DNA of 64,000 nt from Seiridium cupressi (Eukaryota; Ascomycota; Sordariomycetes; Amphisphaeriales; Sporocadaceae). The stretch is from NCBI GenBank assembly GCA_036674765.1, contig JARVKI010000067.1, positions 1 to 64,000 of the forward strand, given 5' to 3'. Shown piece by piece: positions 11,620-25,206 of this stretch. Within the stretch, counting starts at the first letter, position 1; each line of letters begins with the position of its first letter. Under the pieces are notes generated by a model. The model ran no database searches. It saw only the letters and a program-made list of their open reading frames with translations, and was not told where the DNA came from. Made by a program: the position numbers and the translations under genes.

Positions 11620-13335
11620 TTACAGTATGAGCGCCAGAGCCACTGGGAGCGCAACGACAATGCCCAAAACTCCCACAGCAGCTGCGCAACCAATTGCCCA
11701 TAAATCCCAGTTTTTCGCCTTCCAGGCTGACATGCGGCCGTCTGCTGTTTCCAGGTGGAAGCCCCGCGGCCTCTTCTGGCCCAGCAGCATGCTCTCCTTC
11801 CTCCTGGCTTCGGAATCAGCTAGCATCTCCTCAATAAGGTCGGCTGCCAAGTGCTTGCGGCGAGAAGCTAGCCGTGCGATTTCACGCATTCTGGCCGTGT
11901 TGATCGATATCTGCCCGCCCCGCTCCTTGTCATGGATGATATGCGCCAAAGCATCGGAGACGTCTTCAGATGTGAAGTCGTCCTTGTTTAGCGGCACAGA
12001 CACGCCTGCATCACGGAGTCTCATGCCGTACTGAATCTGGTCAAAATAGACGGGCAATGTAATGAGTGGCTTGCCCGCGTAAACCGCTTCGTTGGTAGAT
12101 GCGGCACCAACATGGCTCAGGAAAACAACTATACGCTCGTCATCAAGGAGTGACCGTTGGGGCGCGTGCTCGACGAAGAGTATGGATGGATGCGCACCGG
12201 TCATAATGCTCTCTATCTCCATTGAGATGGTGGGTGCGCTCCATGAACTCTTTACCAGACTCGACTCGTCTGTTTCGAGGTCTGGTACGAGAACACTATC
12301 AGATGGCGTAAGCTGTTTGCGTGCCACTGGTCGGATCGCCCAGATGATACCGTCGATAATACCACTCGTCAAGGCAGAGACGGCGCCGGACAGAAGTCTG
12401 GACATCACTTCGCTCGAAAGGAGGACGTGCGTGCCAAGGGCCACATACAGGACCCGAGATCGTGTCTTGAGAAATTCCGTGTAGGGTTCATCGAGGGGTG
12501 CGATTGAGTCGGAAAGGATGGGACCCACGGATGCCACGTTAGGCGGTATGTCCTTTGCGGCTTCGAGACCGAAGAACGAATTCACCAGATAAAGACAGTC
12601 GGGTTTGGGCCGCATTGGTAACTGTCTGGAAACACCAGCCTGCCATCTCATCCGCTTTCGCCATCGCATGTGGCTTTTTACGTGTGGAAGGGCTTTACAC
12701 ATAACCAGTACATTGCGGAGACGTTGCCATACCGTCGCAAATTCTGATGTCAAGATATCGACTTGCAGGCCGGGCAGTCCAGGGATATATGGCGCCGGAA
12801 GCATTGCAGTCGGCATTTGGGACCAATGCATAGCTACCGGAATGCCATGTTCTACCATCATGTCGTATGCGGCGTCCACCAAATAGTCGGCTAGAATGAA
12901 GTCTGGCCGCTTGGATGGATCTTGCACTATAGAAGTGAGTCCCTTGTAGGCAATCGGCCACGAGGATTCTAGAAATCTCTTGGTGCTGATGATGGCTTCC
13001 CAGTCTTGTTTGCCATTTTTGGTCCAGTCTGACATACGGAGATATGTGGTTTCCTCGATATCAGCAGAGACGGCAGGCCCTAAGATGTGGCTCTGGGAGA
13101 TGAATGGGCAGTTCTTGAGCCATGCTTCCCGACCCGATAGTGTAGCAAAGTCCACAGTATACCCTCTTGAAGCAATAATTCTGGCTATTTCAAGGACCGG
13201 TGCTGCATCAGATGTTATGGTGAGTTCCTAGTGATCTAGCGACGTCCCTAAAGCGGGCTGCATACCTGCGTTGGTGTATCCTCCAGCTGTGACAACCACC
13301 AACAGTTTCTTGGTCGCGGGTGAATTAGAGTCCAT
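11620..13335 (-). CDS. UDP-glycosyltransferase (GT1) with C-terminal membrane anchor
   Basis: Transfers a sugar from a nucleotide donor to a small acceptor, here probably the polyketide. One intron (13265-13203) joins a 70-nt first exon to the main exon, giving 550 residues. The N-terminal Rossmann half starts with a LLVVVTAGGYTN segment. The donor-binding half has the GT1 signature around FLSHVGAAST and the GKPLITLPVYFDQ stretch. The last 25 residues form one hydrophobic helix, suggesting attachment to the ER membrane facing the cytosol or lumen. Oddity: Asn stands where GT1 enzymes usually have the catalytic His (GGYTN rather than GGxTH). It lies divergent from the PKS, so co-regulation is likely. 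Confidence 0.88.
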
Positions 13336-14316
13336 TTTTACGACATCAGAGACTTTTGAAATCTTCTTCGACAAAGTAGCGAAACACAATGTATCCATCT
13401 AACGCTGGAGCCTTTGTGATGAAGTCGTAGGGGTCCTGAGCCCACGACTTATAACGTTGAAGTTCCTCCAAAAGACGCACCTATGTGAGAATTCCTAGAC
13501 ATTTAACCGCCGTGGGCCAATCGATGAAGATCAAGTGTTTTCAACTTCATATCGGAGTAGCCAAATAAAAGTCGCTGTCTGCAAGACTGTCGGCAATGGG
13601 AATGCTTGTTGTGAGGATGCCCCGCCCCGTTTTTTAGGATGCGCGCCATCCCTCGGCGTCGGCGACATATGATAGATAGCTTTGCTGAGCCGCAATCTGA
13701 TCCTGGATGACACGAGGCGATGCCAAGCTATACCAAAATAGCAAGAAAACGTGGCAGAACAGGGTTCAATGATATGATGCGACTAGCGAGATATAGAATG
13801 TCGCCGCTGTTCCGGATCTAAACATTAATCAATCTGTGGGAGAAGGAGCCATGAATAGGCCAGAATCATCCTTCTCGGCGGCACATAGCAAATCGTGTAT
13901 CAACCTGCGCACACCTCGTAGGTGGCTTTCGATACATTCCTTTGCCTTGGCTTTATCGTTGGTAATTCGTTCAATGACGCCAGCCGATGTGACGCGGGAC
14001 GTGTTTATTGATGAGGCTCTAGATTCCTCAGTAAAATATAATATAGTCGCTTGGAGAAAGTAATTAACTCACACATCTATATGCAAACTGAACAAAACAC
14101 CCCACTTCCTGATCCGGGCCTTGCCTATCAATTCAACTTCAAACTTTCGAACCTTTGCAACCCCGGTATTCCATCCCAATTGCTACAACATCAATATCTT
14201 GTACTATTACACCTGCTCTATTTTAAATCTGATATATTTTGATACCAGCCATCACATCCCTATTTCTACCTCATTGAGTTTTTGTATTGTTAAATCACCC
14301 ACATTTCATTCCGAAA
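13336..14316. promoter_or_regulatory. Divergent promoter shared by glycosyltransferase and PKS
   Basis: Just under 1 kb separates the two start codons. The PKS-proximal 100 bases are pyrimidine- and A/T-rich, as in a fungal 5' leader, and the PKS ATG has a good A at -3. CGG/CCG half sites are scattered near 13640, 13815 and 13880, but no clear repeated palindrome was established. Confidence 0.45.
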
Positions 14317-17300
14317 ATGTCTGCATCGGAGCAGAACCAGTGGAGCAGCCCTGCTGCTAGCCAATCCAGCCAAGATGCAGTTATGCCGATTGCCATCATC
14401 GGTATCTCAGGGCGCTTCCCCGGCGATGCTGAGAATCCGATGAAGCTCTGGGACATGGTTGCCGAGGGTCGAAGCGCGGCATCATCTATTCCATCCAACC
14501 GATTCAACTCCGACGCATTCTACCATCCGAACACCCAAAGGCAAGGGACCATGAATGCCAAGCAAGCACATTTTATGAAGAGAGACATATCCGCCTTTGA
14601 TGCTCCATTCTTCAGCATCCCAGCTGCCGAGGCCAAGGCTATGGACCCCCAACAACGTATGGCTCTAGAGTGTACATACGAGGCTCTTGAGAATGGTACG
14701 TTGATCCCCGACCCTTGTTATGATTATGATGCTGACCACGAAAGCTGGAATTCCTGCCGAGAAAGTGACAGGCTCAGACACTTCAGTGTTCGTCGGTACT
14801 TTTACGAAAGACTACAGTGACAGTAAGTAATGCCTAACCAATTTCCTCGCGCATATATCTATATATGTCTTCACCGCATATGGTACATCTAGAAACTAGA
14901 TCGAGAAGAGCGCATAGATCACTTGAAAAAATCGAGATAAACACTACTGACTCTGAATGTTGCAGTGTTGGCTCATGATCTGGAAAACCTTCCCATGTAC
15001 AACGCGACTGGAACGGGTCTAGCCATGCTATCCAACAGGATCTCGTGGTACTTCAACATGCGGGGCCCCAGTATCAGCATCGATACCGCCTGCTCGTCAT
15101 CGATGGCTGCTCTCCACCTTGCCTGCCAGAGTCTACGGACAGGGGAAACCAATATGGTAAGCTCACGAAAACACTTAACTCCCTTGAATATTCGTGCCAC
15201 CCGCTAACACTCAATGCTCAGTCTATTGTTGGCGGCACAAACCTCATGATCGTCCCAGATATCATGAACGGAATGACCCGGCTACACTTTCTCAGTCCAG
15301 AGGGTATATCAAAACCTTTCAATCACGAGGCAGATGGGTATTCACGAGGTGAAGGTAAGGCCACTCGCAGTCCTTTAGCTGAGCTTAACCTCGCTGACTC
15401 AATCGCGCCAGGTGCCGCATTTTGTGTATTGAAGCCTCTTCATCTTGCCATTAAAGACAACGACGTTATCCGTGGTGTCATCCGCAACTCTGGAGTGAAT
15501 CAAGACGGCAATACTCCAGGCATTACCTTGCCCTCGGCAGCAGCTCAAGAAGCCTTGATCCGAAGAGTCTATGCTGATGCCAACCTGAGCCTGGCTGAAA
15601 CGGCCTACGTTGAGGCCCATGGCACAGGAACCGCAGCGGGCGATCCGCTCGAAACATCGGCACTCTCTGCCACTTTTGGAAAATCCAGACAAGCTGGTGA
15701 TCCGGTCTGGATTGGGTCAATCAAGTCAAACGTAGGCCACTTGGAAGGCGGCTCCGGGCTAGTCCAGGTCATCAAAGCGATCATGATGCTGGAGAAGGGC
15801 GAGGTGGCACCAACTATCTGGTACGAGAAGCCCAATCCTCGCATCCCGATGGAGGATTGGAACCTAGCAGTTCCGACAGAACTCATGCCCTGGCCACAAG
15901 ATGGGCCACGTCGTATCAGTATCAACTCATTTGGATACGGTGGTACCAACGGTCATTGCATTATCGATGATGCGTACCACTACCTAAAGGCCAGGGGTTT
16001 GTCCGGGCATCACAACGTTCGTGTCGCTGGGCCCTCGCGGGCGTCATCAGTTGACTCCGGTATCGAGACCGGGTATTCGAGCGACAGTATTGATCAGCTC
16101 AGAGAAGGTAGCAAGCAATGGAAGTCCCTCGAGGGCGTCGAAGGCGACGTCAAATACAAGCCTCAGGCTGTGCCTAAGCTCCTCGTCTTGAGCTCGCACG
16201 AGCAGGCAGGTATTTCAAGAACATCAGGCGGGTTGGCCTCGTATCTCGAGGAGAAGCTCAAGGAGACACCTGGGGACTTGTTTGAAAGAAAGAATGACGC
16301 GAAGCTTCTCTCAAAGCTCGCACATACCTTGGGAGCCCGACGAAGCGCCCTGCCCTGGAAGTCGTTTGTCCTTGCAAGGTCCTGCAATGAAGCAGTTTCG
16401 GAGCTTGGTGACGCCATTAAGCCTGTCCGAACCAACAACACCAAGACAGCGCCCAAGCTTGGATTCGTTTTCACCGGCCAGGGTGCACAGTGGTACGCTA
16501 TGGGCCGTGAGCTCATGGGATTTTCCGTGTTCAGGGAGAGTCTTGAAGCGGCGGGGAGAACCTTTGTGACATTAGGAGCACCCTGGTCGCTCATGGGTAT
16601 GTTTACCTCCTGCTTTGATACGAAAATTTCAGCTAACTAATAAATCAGCTGAAATCTCACGCGACGAGAAATCGTCGAAGCTGGACTCGGCGAACCTCGG
16701 CCAACCGATCTGCACTGCTTTGCAGGTGGCGATGGTGGACCTACTGAAGACATGGAATATCACACCTACCGCGGTCGTTGGACACTCTAGCGGTGAGATC
16801 GCAGCCGCCTATACCAAGGGCGCAATCTCTCGTCAGGATGCTTGGGTTATTGCCTACCACCGCGGTCACCTTTCACATTGCATTAGAGGGTTCGCGCCCC
16901 AGCTCAAAGGGTCTATGCTGGCCGCTGGGCTCAATCACGAAGCTGCGGAGCAGTACATCTCTCGAGTCTCCGTAGGTGATGCTACTATTGCTTGTGTGAA
17001 CAGTCCATCGAGTGTGACGATCTCGGGTGATGCTGAGGCGATTTCGGCACTTGAGAAGCTCATCAACGACGACGGTCACTTTGCTCGAAAGCTGAAAGTC
17101 GATGTCGCTTATCACTCCCCTCATATGCAAGTAATTGCGGACAGGTATCGTCAGGCTCTTAGTGACATTACGCCTATCACTCAGGAACAGAGCAATGTCA
17201 AGATGTTCTCGTCTTTGACGGGCAACTTAATAGAGAACGCCGACCTTGGCCCCTCATACTGGGTGGCTAACATGGTCAATCAGGTGAATTTCGTGGGAGC

Positions 17301-20300
17301 TGTCAGCAGCCTGCTCTCCCATCAAGAAGGGAAGTCGAGGCGTCGCGCTAAGAAAGCCTTTGTCGAGCATCTGGTCGAACTCGGGCCTCATTCCGCGCTT
17401 AAGGGTCCTCTGAAGCAGATCATGGATGCGGAGTCGCTCAAGTCACTGTCGCAAGGCGTTACCTACCAATCAGTCATCCAGAGAGGAATCAATGCATGCG
17501 ACACTGCGCTCACGGTTGCTGGTAAGCTCTTCCAGAGTGGAATCCCAGTTGACATCCCTGCCGTCAATGGGGACAGCTTGAACGACGACTTCTTGGTCGA
17601 CCTGCCCCCTTTCGCGTGGAACCATAGCCTCAAGTACTGGACCGAATCTCAGCTTTCCAAGGCCCACCGGCTGCGCAAGCATCCAAGAAAAGACCTTTTT
17701 GGGTTGGAAACTCCAGATTTGTTATCGAATGAGCCCCGCTTTCGCAACACCTTGAGGGTCAATGAGGTCCCCTGGGTGCAACACCACAAGGTTCAAAGCT
17801 CGATCCTCTATCCCGCGGCCGGCATGATGATCATGGCCATCGAATCGATAAGCCAAAGAGCAGCCGAGGACCGTGAAGTCGATGGCTACGAGCTTCGAGA
17901 TGTCATCATTGGCAACGCCATCGTGATCCCCGACAATGACGACGGCATTGAGACCATGGTCTCCATCAAACCGTTCCGATTGGGAACTCGGGCACATACT
18001 TCGGTGTGGGAGGAATTCCAAGTCTACTCACGTACAGAGAACTGGGAGCTCAATTGCTCGGGTCTGATACGCATCAAGTACAAGACCCCAATCAACACCA
18101 CTTTCGATGATGAAGATCTCATCTTGGCGAAACATCATGCGGAACAGTATAACCGTCTTCAGGACAATTACTCCCGTGCCCAAAATCCGCGGCAATTCTA
18201 CAAGCATCTTGACTCAATTGGCCTCCAATATGGCATCATTTTCCAGAACCTGACGGAGATTCAGAAGGGCAACTACTGGAGCGCTTGCAAGCTCAGTATC
18301 CCTGACACGGCAAGCATGATGCCTGGAAACTTTGAGTATCCTCATGTGATTCACCCAGCCACCCTGGACAGCATCATCCACATAGCACTGCCATCGTACA
18401 CCAAGATTGACGAGGACTTGACTCATGCCATGGTTCCCACGAACGTGAGCCGGCTGTACGTGTCTGCCGACATTCCAAGCAGCGCAGGCGCCATTCTTTC
18501 CGGTTACTCGCAACGGAAGCAAGTCAAATCCGACAACGATGAATGGACAATCTCTGTGGCGGATCCCCAGTGGGATAAGCCGCTGGTCATTTTCGAGGGT
18601 ATTAAATGCGCGACCATGGCCGAGAATGTCTCAAGCGACGACGTATCCGCCCAGAGCTTACGAAAGCTCGCAACCGTTTTGGAATGGCAACCGGACGTAT
18701 CAGCTCTCTCGCGCGATCAAATTGAGACAATCTGCCGCGAGGGTGCCAGCCACGTGGTCAACCACAACCGAAAGAAGTTGGAAGAGATCGAGATCGCATG
18801 TCTGATCTACACCAAGCGCGTGGTGGAAGGGCTATCCCCTGAGGAGTGTGAATCTCTACCCTGGCACTACAAGCTGTTCTATGACTACATGTGCACGCAT
18901 TACGACCTCGGCATGAAGCGAGAGCTCTGCTACCAGACTCCCGACTCCAACTGGCTCGAACTCGGGGCGGAGGCTGAGGCTGCACTGCTGGAGCGTGTAG
19001 CCAATGACTCTACCGATGGCGCAGTCGTAGTTGAGCACGGGAACCACCTACTGGAGATCCTCCGAGGTGAGATACCACCTCTGCAAGTCTTGATGAACAA
19101 GAAGCTCTTGCACAATTTCTACAAGGATGGTATCGGTCAAGAACGCGCATATGCCCAGTTGGCCTCCTACATGAACTTACTGGCGCATAAGAACCCAGAG
19201 ATGAGAATCCTCGAGATTGGTGGAGGGACTGGAGGTGTCAGTCTGCCAATACTGGAGGCGCTAGGCGGTGGCTCCGATGGCAGTGATGCGCGCTTCGAAA
19301 AGTACACCTTCACTGATATCAGTTCCGGATATTTTGAAAAGGCAGCCGAGAAGCTCGCACCATGGTCTTCCTTCATGGATTTCCAGAAGCTCAATGTTGA
19401 AGAGGACCCGGTTGAGCAAGGCTTCGAAGAGGGTTCATACGATCTCATCATTGCCTCTAATGTGCTTCATGCCACCAGGTCTATTGGTAACACCCTAGAG
19501 AATGTCAAAAAGCTACTCAAGCCGTAAGTTATCCCCGTCGACATCTCACAAGAACTAGAGTCACTAACTCTCCTTGAAGGACTGGTAAACTTGCTCTCCA
19601 TGAGGTCAATGAACCATCAGGGAAAATGCGATACCACATGATTGTTGGAACGCTGGAGGGATGGTGGTACGGTAAGTTTACTCCGATCCTGCTCATTAGC
19701 CTTCGTCGTAGTCTCTGACGCTTCGTCATAGGTGAGGAAGATGGACGTCATGGCGGTCCCTACATGAGAGTGGAGGAGTGGGACCAACGCATGCGGGCCG
19801 CAAACTTCTCTGGCGTTGAGCTCAATCTCGCAGATTACGAAGACGAACGAGATCTCACTTGCTCGGTCATGATCACCACCGTGTCTGCGCCTGAAGTCCA
19901 GCCTCAAGCCCGCGAAGTCCTCTTGGTTCTGCCAACAAATTCAGGAGAGGCCGTCTCTAGCTTCACAGACAAGATGAATCTGCAAATCAGAAAGCAAGGG
20001 TGTGAAGTGACTACTGTTTCATTGAAGGACACGGCCGCACTCCATATGCAGACCAAATCCTGCCTTCTCCTACTCGATGCGGATAATCACGGATCATTCC
20101 TGTCCTCTGTCGGCAAACAAGACTGGGATGCTTTGAAGCATCTCATCTTCTCCTGCAAGGACGTCACATACTTGACACGAGGTGGTTCCGTTCACAGTGA
20201 GAACCCCGAAGCGAACATGATTACAGGCTTAGCCAGATCCATCCGCTCCGAGAATCCTGGTATCGCTATGTCTATATTGGACCTCGACGTCAACGCCGTA

Positions 20301-22758
20301 CTTGAAAGTGATGAGACCATTGCCTCCGTGCATAAGGCATTTACGATGAATGGCAGCATGAGCCACTTGGAACGGCCAGACTGGGAGGTTGCCATCAGAG
20401 ACGGCAAACCTATGGTCCAACGACTCATTTTAGAGAAGGGAATGAGTGAACTCATCAAGAGCTTCAATATCGCGCCTGAGCCGTCACAAGCATGCTTCAA
20501 GCAAGAGGGTCGCCCATTGACTCTGGACATTGGCACGCCTGGTCGCCTTGACACTCTGCGATTCATCGACGACCATGCTGCTCTGGACCTACTCGAGGGT
20601 GCCCAAGTTGAAATTGAGGTCAAAAGCGCTGGCCTGAATTTCAAAGATGTCATGATCGCCATGGGCCAACTCCCCAAAGACAGATTAGGTCTCGACGCTG
20701 CAGGTGTTGTGAGCCGTATTGGCGCCGACGTCACGAACTTCCGCCCCGGCGACCGTGTGATGACATGGAAGCAGGGCACATTCAGTAACTTTATTCAAAC
20801 CGACGAGTCCTTGGTGCAGCTCATGCCCGAGAGCTTCGACTTCAACACGGCTGCCTCTGTGCCTCTGGTGTACAGCACCGCGTACTATGCCATCGTCACG
20901 GCCGCTAACTTGAAGAAGGGCGAGTCAGTGCTGATTCACAGCGCCGCAGGTGGGCTCGGACAGGCCTCCGTCATGCTTGCGCAACACCTTGGCGCCGATA
21001 TCTTCGCCACGGTTTCGTCGCGTGAGAAGAAGGAGATCCTCATGAACAAGTATGGCGTAGCTGAGGATCAGATCTTCAACAGCCGCGACACTAGCTTTGC
21101 GCAAGGCATCATGCGCCGCACCGGTGGCCGAGGTGTCGACGTGGTCTTGAACTCACTTGCCGACGAGGCGCTGAGAGAATCGTGGCACTGCATCGCCCGC
21201 TTCGGCCGCTTCGTGGAAGTTGGCAGGAAGGATATTGTCGGCAACACAGGCCTGGAAATGGCACCATTCATGAGGAACGTGTCATTCCACTCGGTCAATC
21301 TGATTGACCTGATCGATTATGATGTTCCCCAGACCGCGCGCGTCTTGCAAGAAGTCATGGATCTCATCCGCCAAGGCGCGGTTAAGCCCGTCGCACCGAT
21401 TGTCTCCATGCCATTCTCAAGAGTTGAGGAGGCATTCCGACTGATGCAGACCGGTAAGCACATGGGTAAGATTGTGCTCGGGGCAGTGGAGGACGATGTC
21501 GTCCAGGCGATCCCACCTAGTCAGCCGCCCATGCACTTCGATCCTGAAGCCACATATGTAATCGCTGGTGGAAGCGGTGGCCTCGGCTCATCCATGGCAT
21601 ACTGGATGGTGGAAAGCGGAGCAAAGAACATCCTTCTGCTTTCACGATCTGGAGATCAAAAGACGTCTACCCGAGATCTGCTTACCCGACTTTCTAACCA
21701 AGGTGCCAGGGCAGCGGCCTGGCCATGCGACGTTGGAGATGAGAATCAACTGCTGCATTGCCTTGAACGATGTAAGGTCGAGGTCTGGCCGGCCATTCGT
21801 GGTGTCGTTCAGGGTGCCATGGTCCTCAAAGACTCTGTAAGTGTGATCCAACAGCCCATTAGCGCACGTGAACTTTCCACTGACCACTGGATTCGATAAA
21901 CAGATCTACCAAAACATGTCCCAGGATCAATTCCTTGGCGCAGTCCGGTCCAAGGTTCAAGGAACCTACAACCTGCATCGTTACCTACCCCAAGATCTTG
22001 ACTTCTTCGTCATGCTCTCTTCCATTGCCGGTATTGGTGGATCCCGAGGCCAGGGCAACTACGCGGCTGGCAACACGTACCAGGATGCCCTCGCACATCA
22101 CCGTCGCAGCCTGGGTCAAAAGGCCTGCACCATAGACGTAGGTATGATCCTGGGTGTCGGTTTCCTGGCCAGTGAAAGCACAGATGATCGTGTCTACGAG
22201 AACATGAACTCGTGGATCATGGCCGGTATCCGAGAGAAGGAGTTCTTGGGTATCCTGCAGGCTGCCATCCAGGGCCAGAGCATCATCGGTTCTGAGGTGC
22301 CACCACAAGTGAGCACAGGCCTGGGCACAGGAGGCATGTGGACGCACGCCGGGAAGGAAGACCCATACTATTTCCGGGACGCCAAGTTTGCCCACTTGGC
22401 CAGGATCGACACGCACCAACTGGTGCAGAACAATCAGGAAGACTCAATTCAGCTTCAAGTACAGCTTTCCCGGGCGAGCAACGTGGACCAGGCCACCGAG
22501 TTCGTTGCGGAAGCTATGGTAAAGAAGCTTGCCAGATCTATGATGGTCCCCGTTGAGGACATCGACGCCTCGCGGTCGGTCAGCAACTATGGTGTTGACA
22601 GTCTGCTGGCGGTGGAGATTCGGGCCTGGATCTTTTCGGAGATGAAGGCGGATATCTCCGTTTTCGACCTGTTGAGCAAGGTTGCTATTACATCCCTATC
22701 TCGAAAGATCGTACTAGCATCCAAGATGGTCAAGGATGAGGTAAAGGCGGCGGAGTAG
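14317..22758 (+). CDS. Highly reducing type I polyketide synthase (KS-AT-DH-MT-ER-KR-ACP)
   Basis: Core enzyme of the cluster; builds a reduced, alpha-methylated polyketide from malonyl-CoA, SAM and NADPH. Nine exons (introns 14696-14744, 14823-14965, 15157-15221, 15355-15411, 16597-16648, 19524-19579, 19672-19731, 21837-21903) give 2630 residues, the usual HR-PKS size. KS: Cys195 in DTACSSS, His330, His370. AT: Ser702 in GHSSGE. DH: His1035 and Asp1229. C-methyltransferase: EIGGGTGG near 1505, apparently intact. [11 protein letters not shown] near 2045. KR: GGSGGLG near 2247 and Tyr2399 in GNYAAGN. ACP: Ser2579 in GVDSL. There is no terminal thioesterase, reductase or acyltransferase. All catalytic residues I could check are present, so it looks functional. 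The product is unknown. Confidence 0.95.
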
Positions 22759-22999
22759 AGCATGATAATTTTCTTCTTCTTTTAACTTTCTTCAGTGTAT
22801 TCATAGATGGGAAGAGCTTATAGTGGGGAAAAGGCGTAGGGCATACAAGTGTCAAAAAGGTTTAGATTTAATATAGAGAAGTATATATAATGCGCTACCA
22901 TTCAACTTGTCAATATAGCTGTAGGTTTCCTTGATATATGAGCCTATGTTCTCATAGTTGCCAACTACATGTATGCAGCCAAGACGTGACACTGTCGCA

Positions 23000-23890
23000 T
23001 CACTTCTGGATAAGGGTTTCTCCAGACATCATGGCCAGAGTGGAATCATCCCTCTCGGCCCACTCGTCCCAGGCCGTAGCCATTTCAGCGAGCTCGTTCT
23101 CGGTGACCAGCTTAGCATCGATGGCGCCCTTGCGCATTCGGCCACCGTTGATCTGATCAATTAGACCCTAAGCTATAAGCGTTGCCATTAGAACCACAAT
23201 AGCCAGCCCATCAGAAATAGTGATGGAAGACGTACCCCAGATTCTCTTCTCTTCCTTTTCGGTGTATGACCAGGTACCGAAACTGGCAGTGATTTGCTTT
23301 CGCTCAACTCCGGCCTTGAGTGCCCACGAGAGCAGTTGTCGCCCTGCAGCAGGACTTCCACCACCAAATGCCATGAACTTGGCAATGAAGCTGTGAAATT
23401 TGAGCAGCGCAGGAACCTCAGGCCAAAGACATTCCGTTTCAAAGTCTCCCTCGCGAGCGGCAACGATACCTCCGGCTTTCGTCACTCACAGCATCTCTCG
23501 CAGTGCATCCCAAGGGTTCCTCAAGTGTGTCAGCACTTGGTGGTAGTGAGTAACGTCGAATGTCTCGTCGGCAAATGGTAGGTTGAATACATCGGCGACC
23601 TGGAACGCGATGTTTTTGACCCCTTCTACCTCGGATATGGCTTGCGCACGAGGCAGTATATCTTCCTTGACGTCTGTGGCCGTCACATGACCATCGGGCA
23701 GCGCTTTAGCGAATGCGACCGAGATGGTACCTGAACCAGCCCCCACATCAAGCAGTTTGACGTTTGGATTGGTCGTCTTGATGGATTTTAGCTTGGCCTG
23801 TAGGTAGGCTGCACTGTTCTCTGCATTTCGCAGCTCGTGGTGGACGGCCTGGGGGGCAGGATGACCCTGCTTATTGTCTGCTTGGCTCAT
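23000..23890 (-). pseudogene. SAM-dependent methyltransferase (UbiE/COQ5-like) with in-frame stop
   Basis: Class I methyltransferase: LLDVGAGSGT is the SAM-binding motif, followed by the acidic, DVFNLPF and HVLTHL-like motifs of the UbiE family. The reading frame meets TGA at 23488-23486 exactly between REML and VTKAGG, where this family normally has Arg. The same frame then continues with clearly conserved sequence. The last intron (donor 23235, acceptor 23168) leaves the final exon, otherwise convincing, one base out of frame. So it is either a decayed gene, or two sequencing errors in a real one. The ATG at 23890 is used because the upstream TTG is not a fungal start. It lies convergent to the PKS, 240 bases from its stop. 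Confidence 0.65.
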
Positions 23891-25206
23891 GGCCAAGCTA
23901 GAGTTATGTAAGCTGCCCGTGTCTAGTTGTTTCAGGCGAAGAAGAATTAGGTTGCCCGACCCTTTTGTCTGATGATTGACGGACAGTAATTGCAGCTAGG
24001 AACCCGTCCGGTAGATAGGGGTAGGGCTGACTTCTCTGCATCCTTCGGGCGGAACGGATTTAATCGGCATGATCATGGCACAGCCTTGAAAACATGAGAT
24101 CTGGCTAATCAACGGGTTTTCTACGAGTAGCGGCCGCAGGTAATGACTCAATACTCAATACGATTATAAGTTACGATAAAGTTTTTGTGATTTCTCTCTT
24201 AATGTATATCACCAACCAGAGGGATTGTTGACTGGTCCTATATATGGGTAATATTGATGGAAGACTGTAAGCTGGGGAGCAGGCGAGCTGCAGTCCTAGT
24301 TGAAATATATCTGCTGTCAAGGGCGTGATGGAGGTGCTTCAATTAGTTAGCAGCTGGATCAAGCTTAGTTAGATTATGGCAATATCTCAGTGTGGTCAAA
24401 TTGAAGGCTTTGCTGCACATATAGCCATATTCGTGGATAAAACAATTCCGAAGCCGGAATTCCAATACTCCAATGCCCTTTACAGGGAAACAATCACCCG
24501 ACCCTCTCACCAAGCCAATCAATTCGCGTGCATCCTGGTTTTGGGTTTCTGTGGGGTGGCGCGTCCCACAGCCTACATATTGCACTGCATTTTAAGCCTC
24601 CGCTGACTACATTGTATGTACCTACAGTACACCATATCCATCATCCCAAGGACATAATACAATGCAACCGTCTTTCCAGATCTTGACATGCACTGTTTGT
24701 TTAACATGAAACCAATGACAGCTATGTCAATCCCTCTGTAGCACCAGAGAAGCACACATTGTGAGATAAGCATCCCGAAATGGGGGTGCTTTGCAACTTT
24801 GACCCCTCCCTTGAGCCCCGCGCTCGCCCACGGCCTGCCGCAAGCAACCTGGAAGCACGTCAGCGTCACTAACCTACAAACTGAGCTGAGCCCAAGCAAT
24901 TCGGCGACACTCTAGCAAGAAGAATCGCCGTCGGAAGCTGGAGGTTCGGTCTGGTAGAATAAGCAGTATACGGTAAAGGATATCAGGCAAGCCTTCCATG
25001 GCAGACAGCAGATAGAGGCGAGAACGTTCAAGTAGATGAGCCAGGAAAGTACCAAATACCGTTGAAGTGATTCTAGCCATCTATGTCTATTTTTGAAAAA
25101 TATCAACACAGTCCGTCTGGGGTATCCTACCTGCTTTCTAATACCCGGATGCCTGACCGACTAACAAGAGAACAGCCTGCTGTGACCTTTGCAATTCGCG
25201 AACCAC
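23891..25206. other. Intergenic region, no gene seen
   Basis: 1.3 kb between the methyltransferase start and the GT31 stop. Only short frames without motifs are present on both strands. The part just above 23890 would hold the methyltransferase promoter. Confidence 0.5.

Noticed and set aside
17785..17820. DH motif of the PKS has Ser where HxxxGxxxxP has Gly.
   Set aside because: Ser at this place is, to my knowledge, common in fungal HR-PKS DH domains, and the His and Asp are present, so no loss of function is implied.
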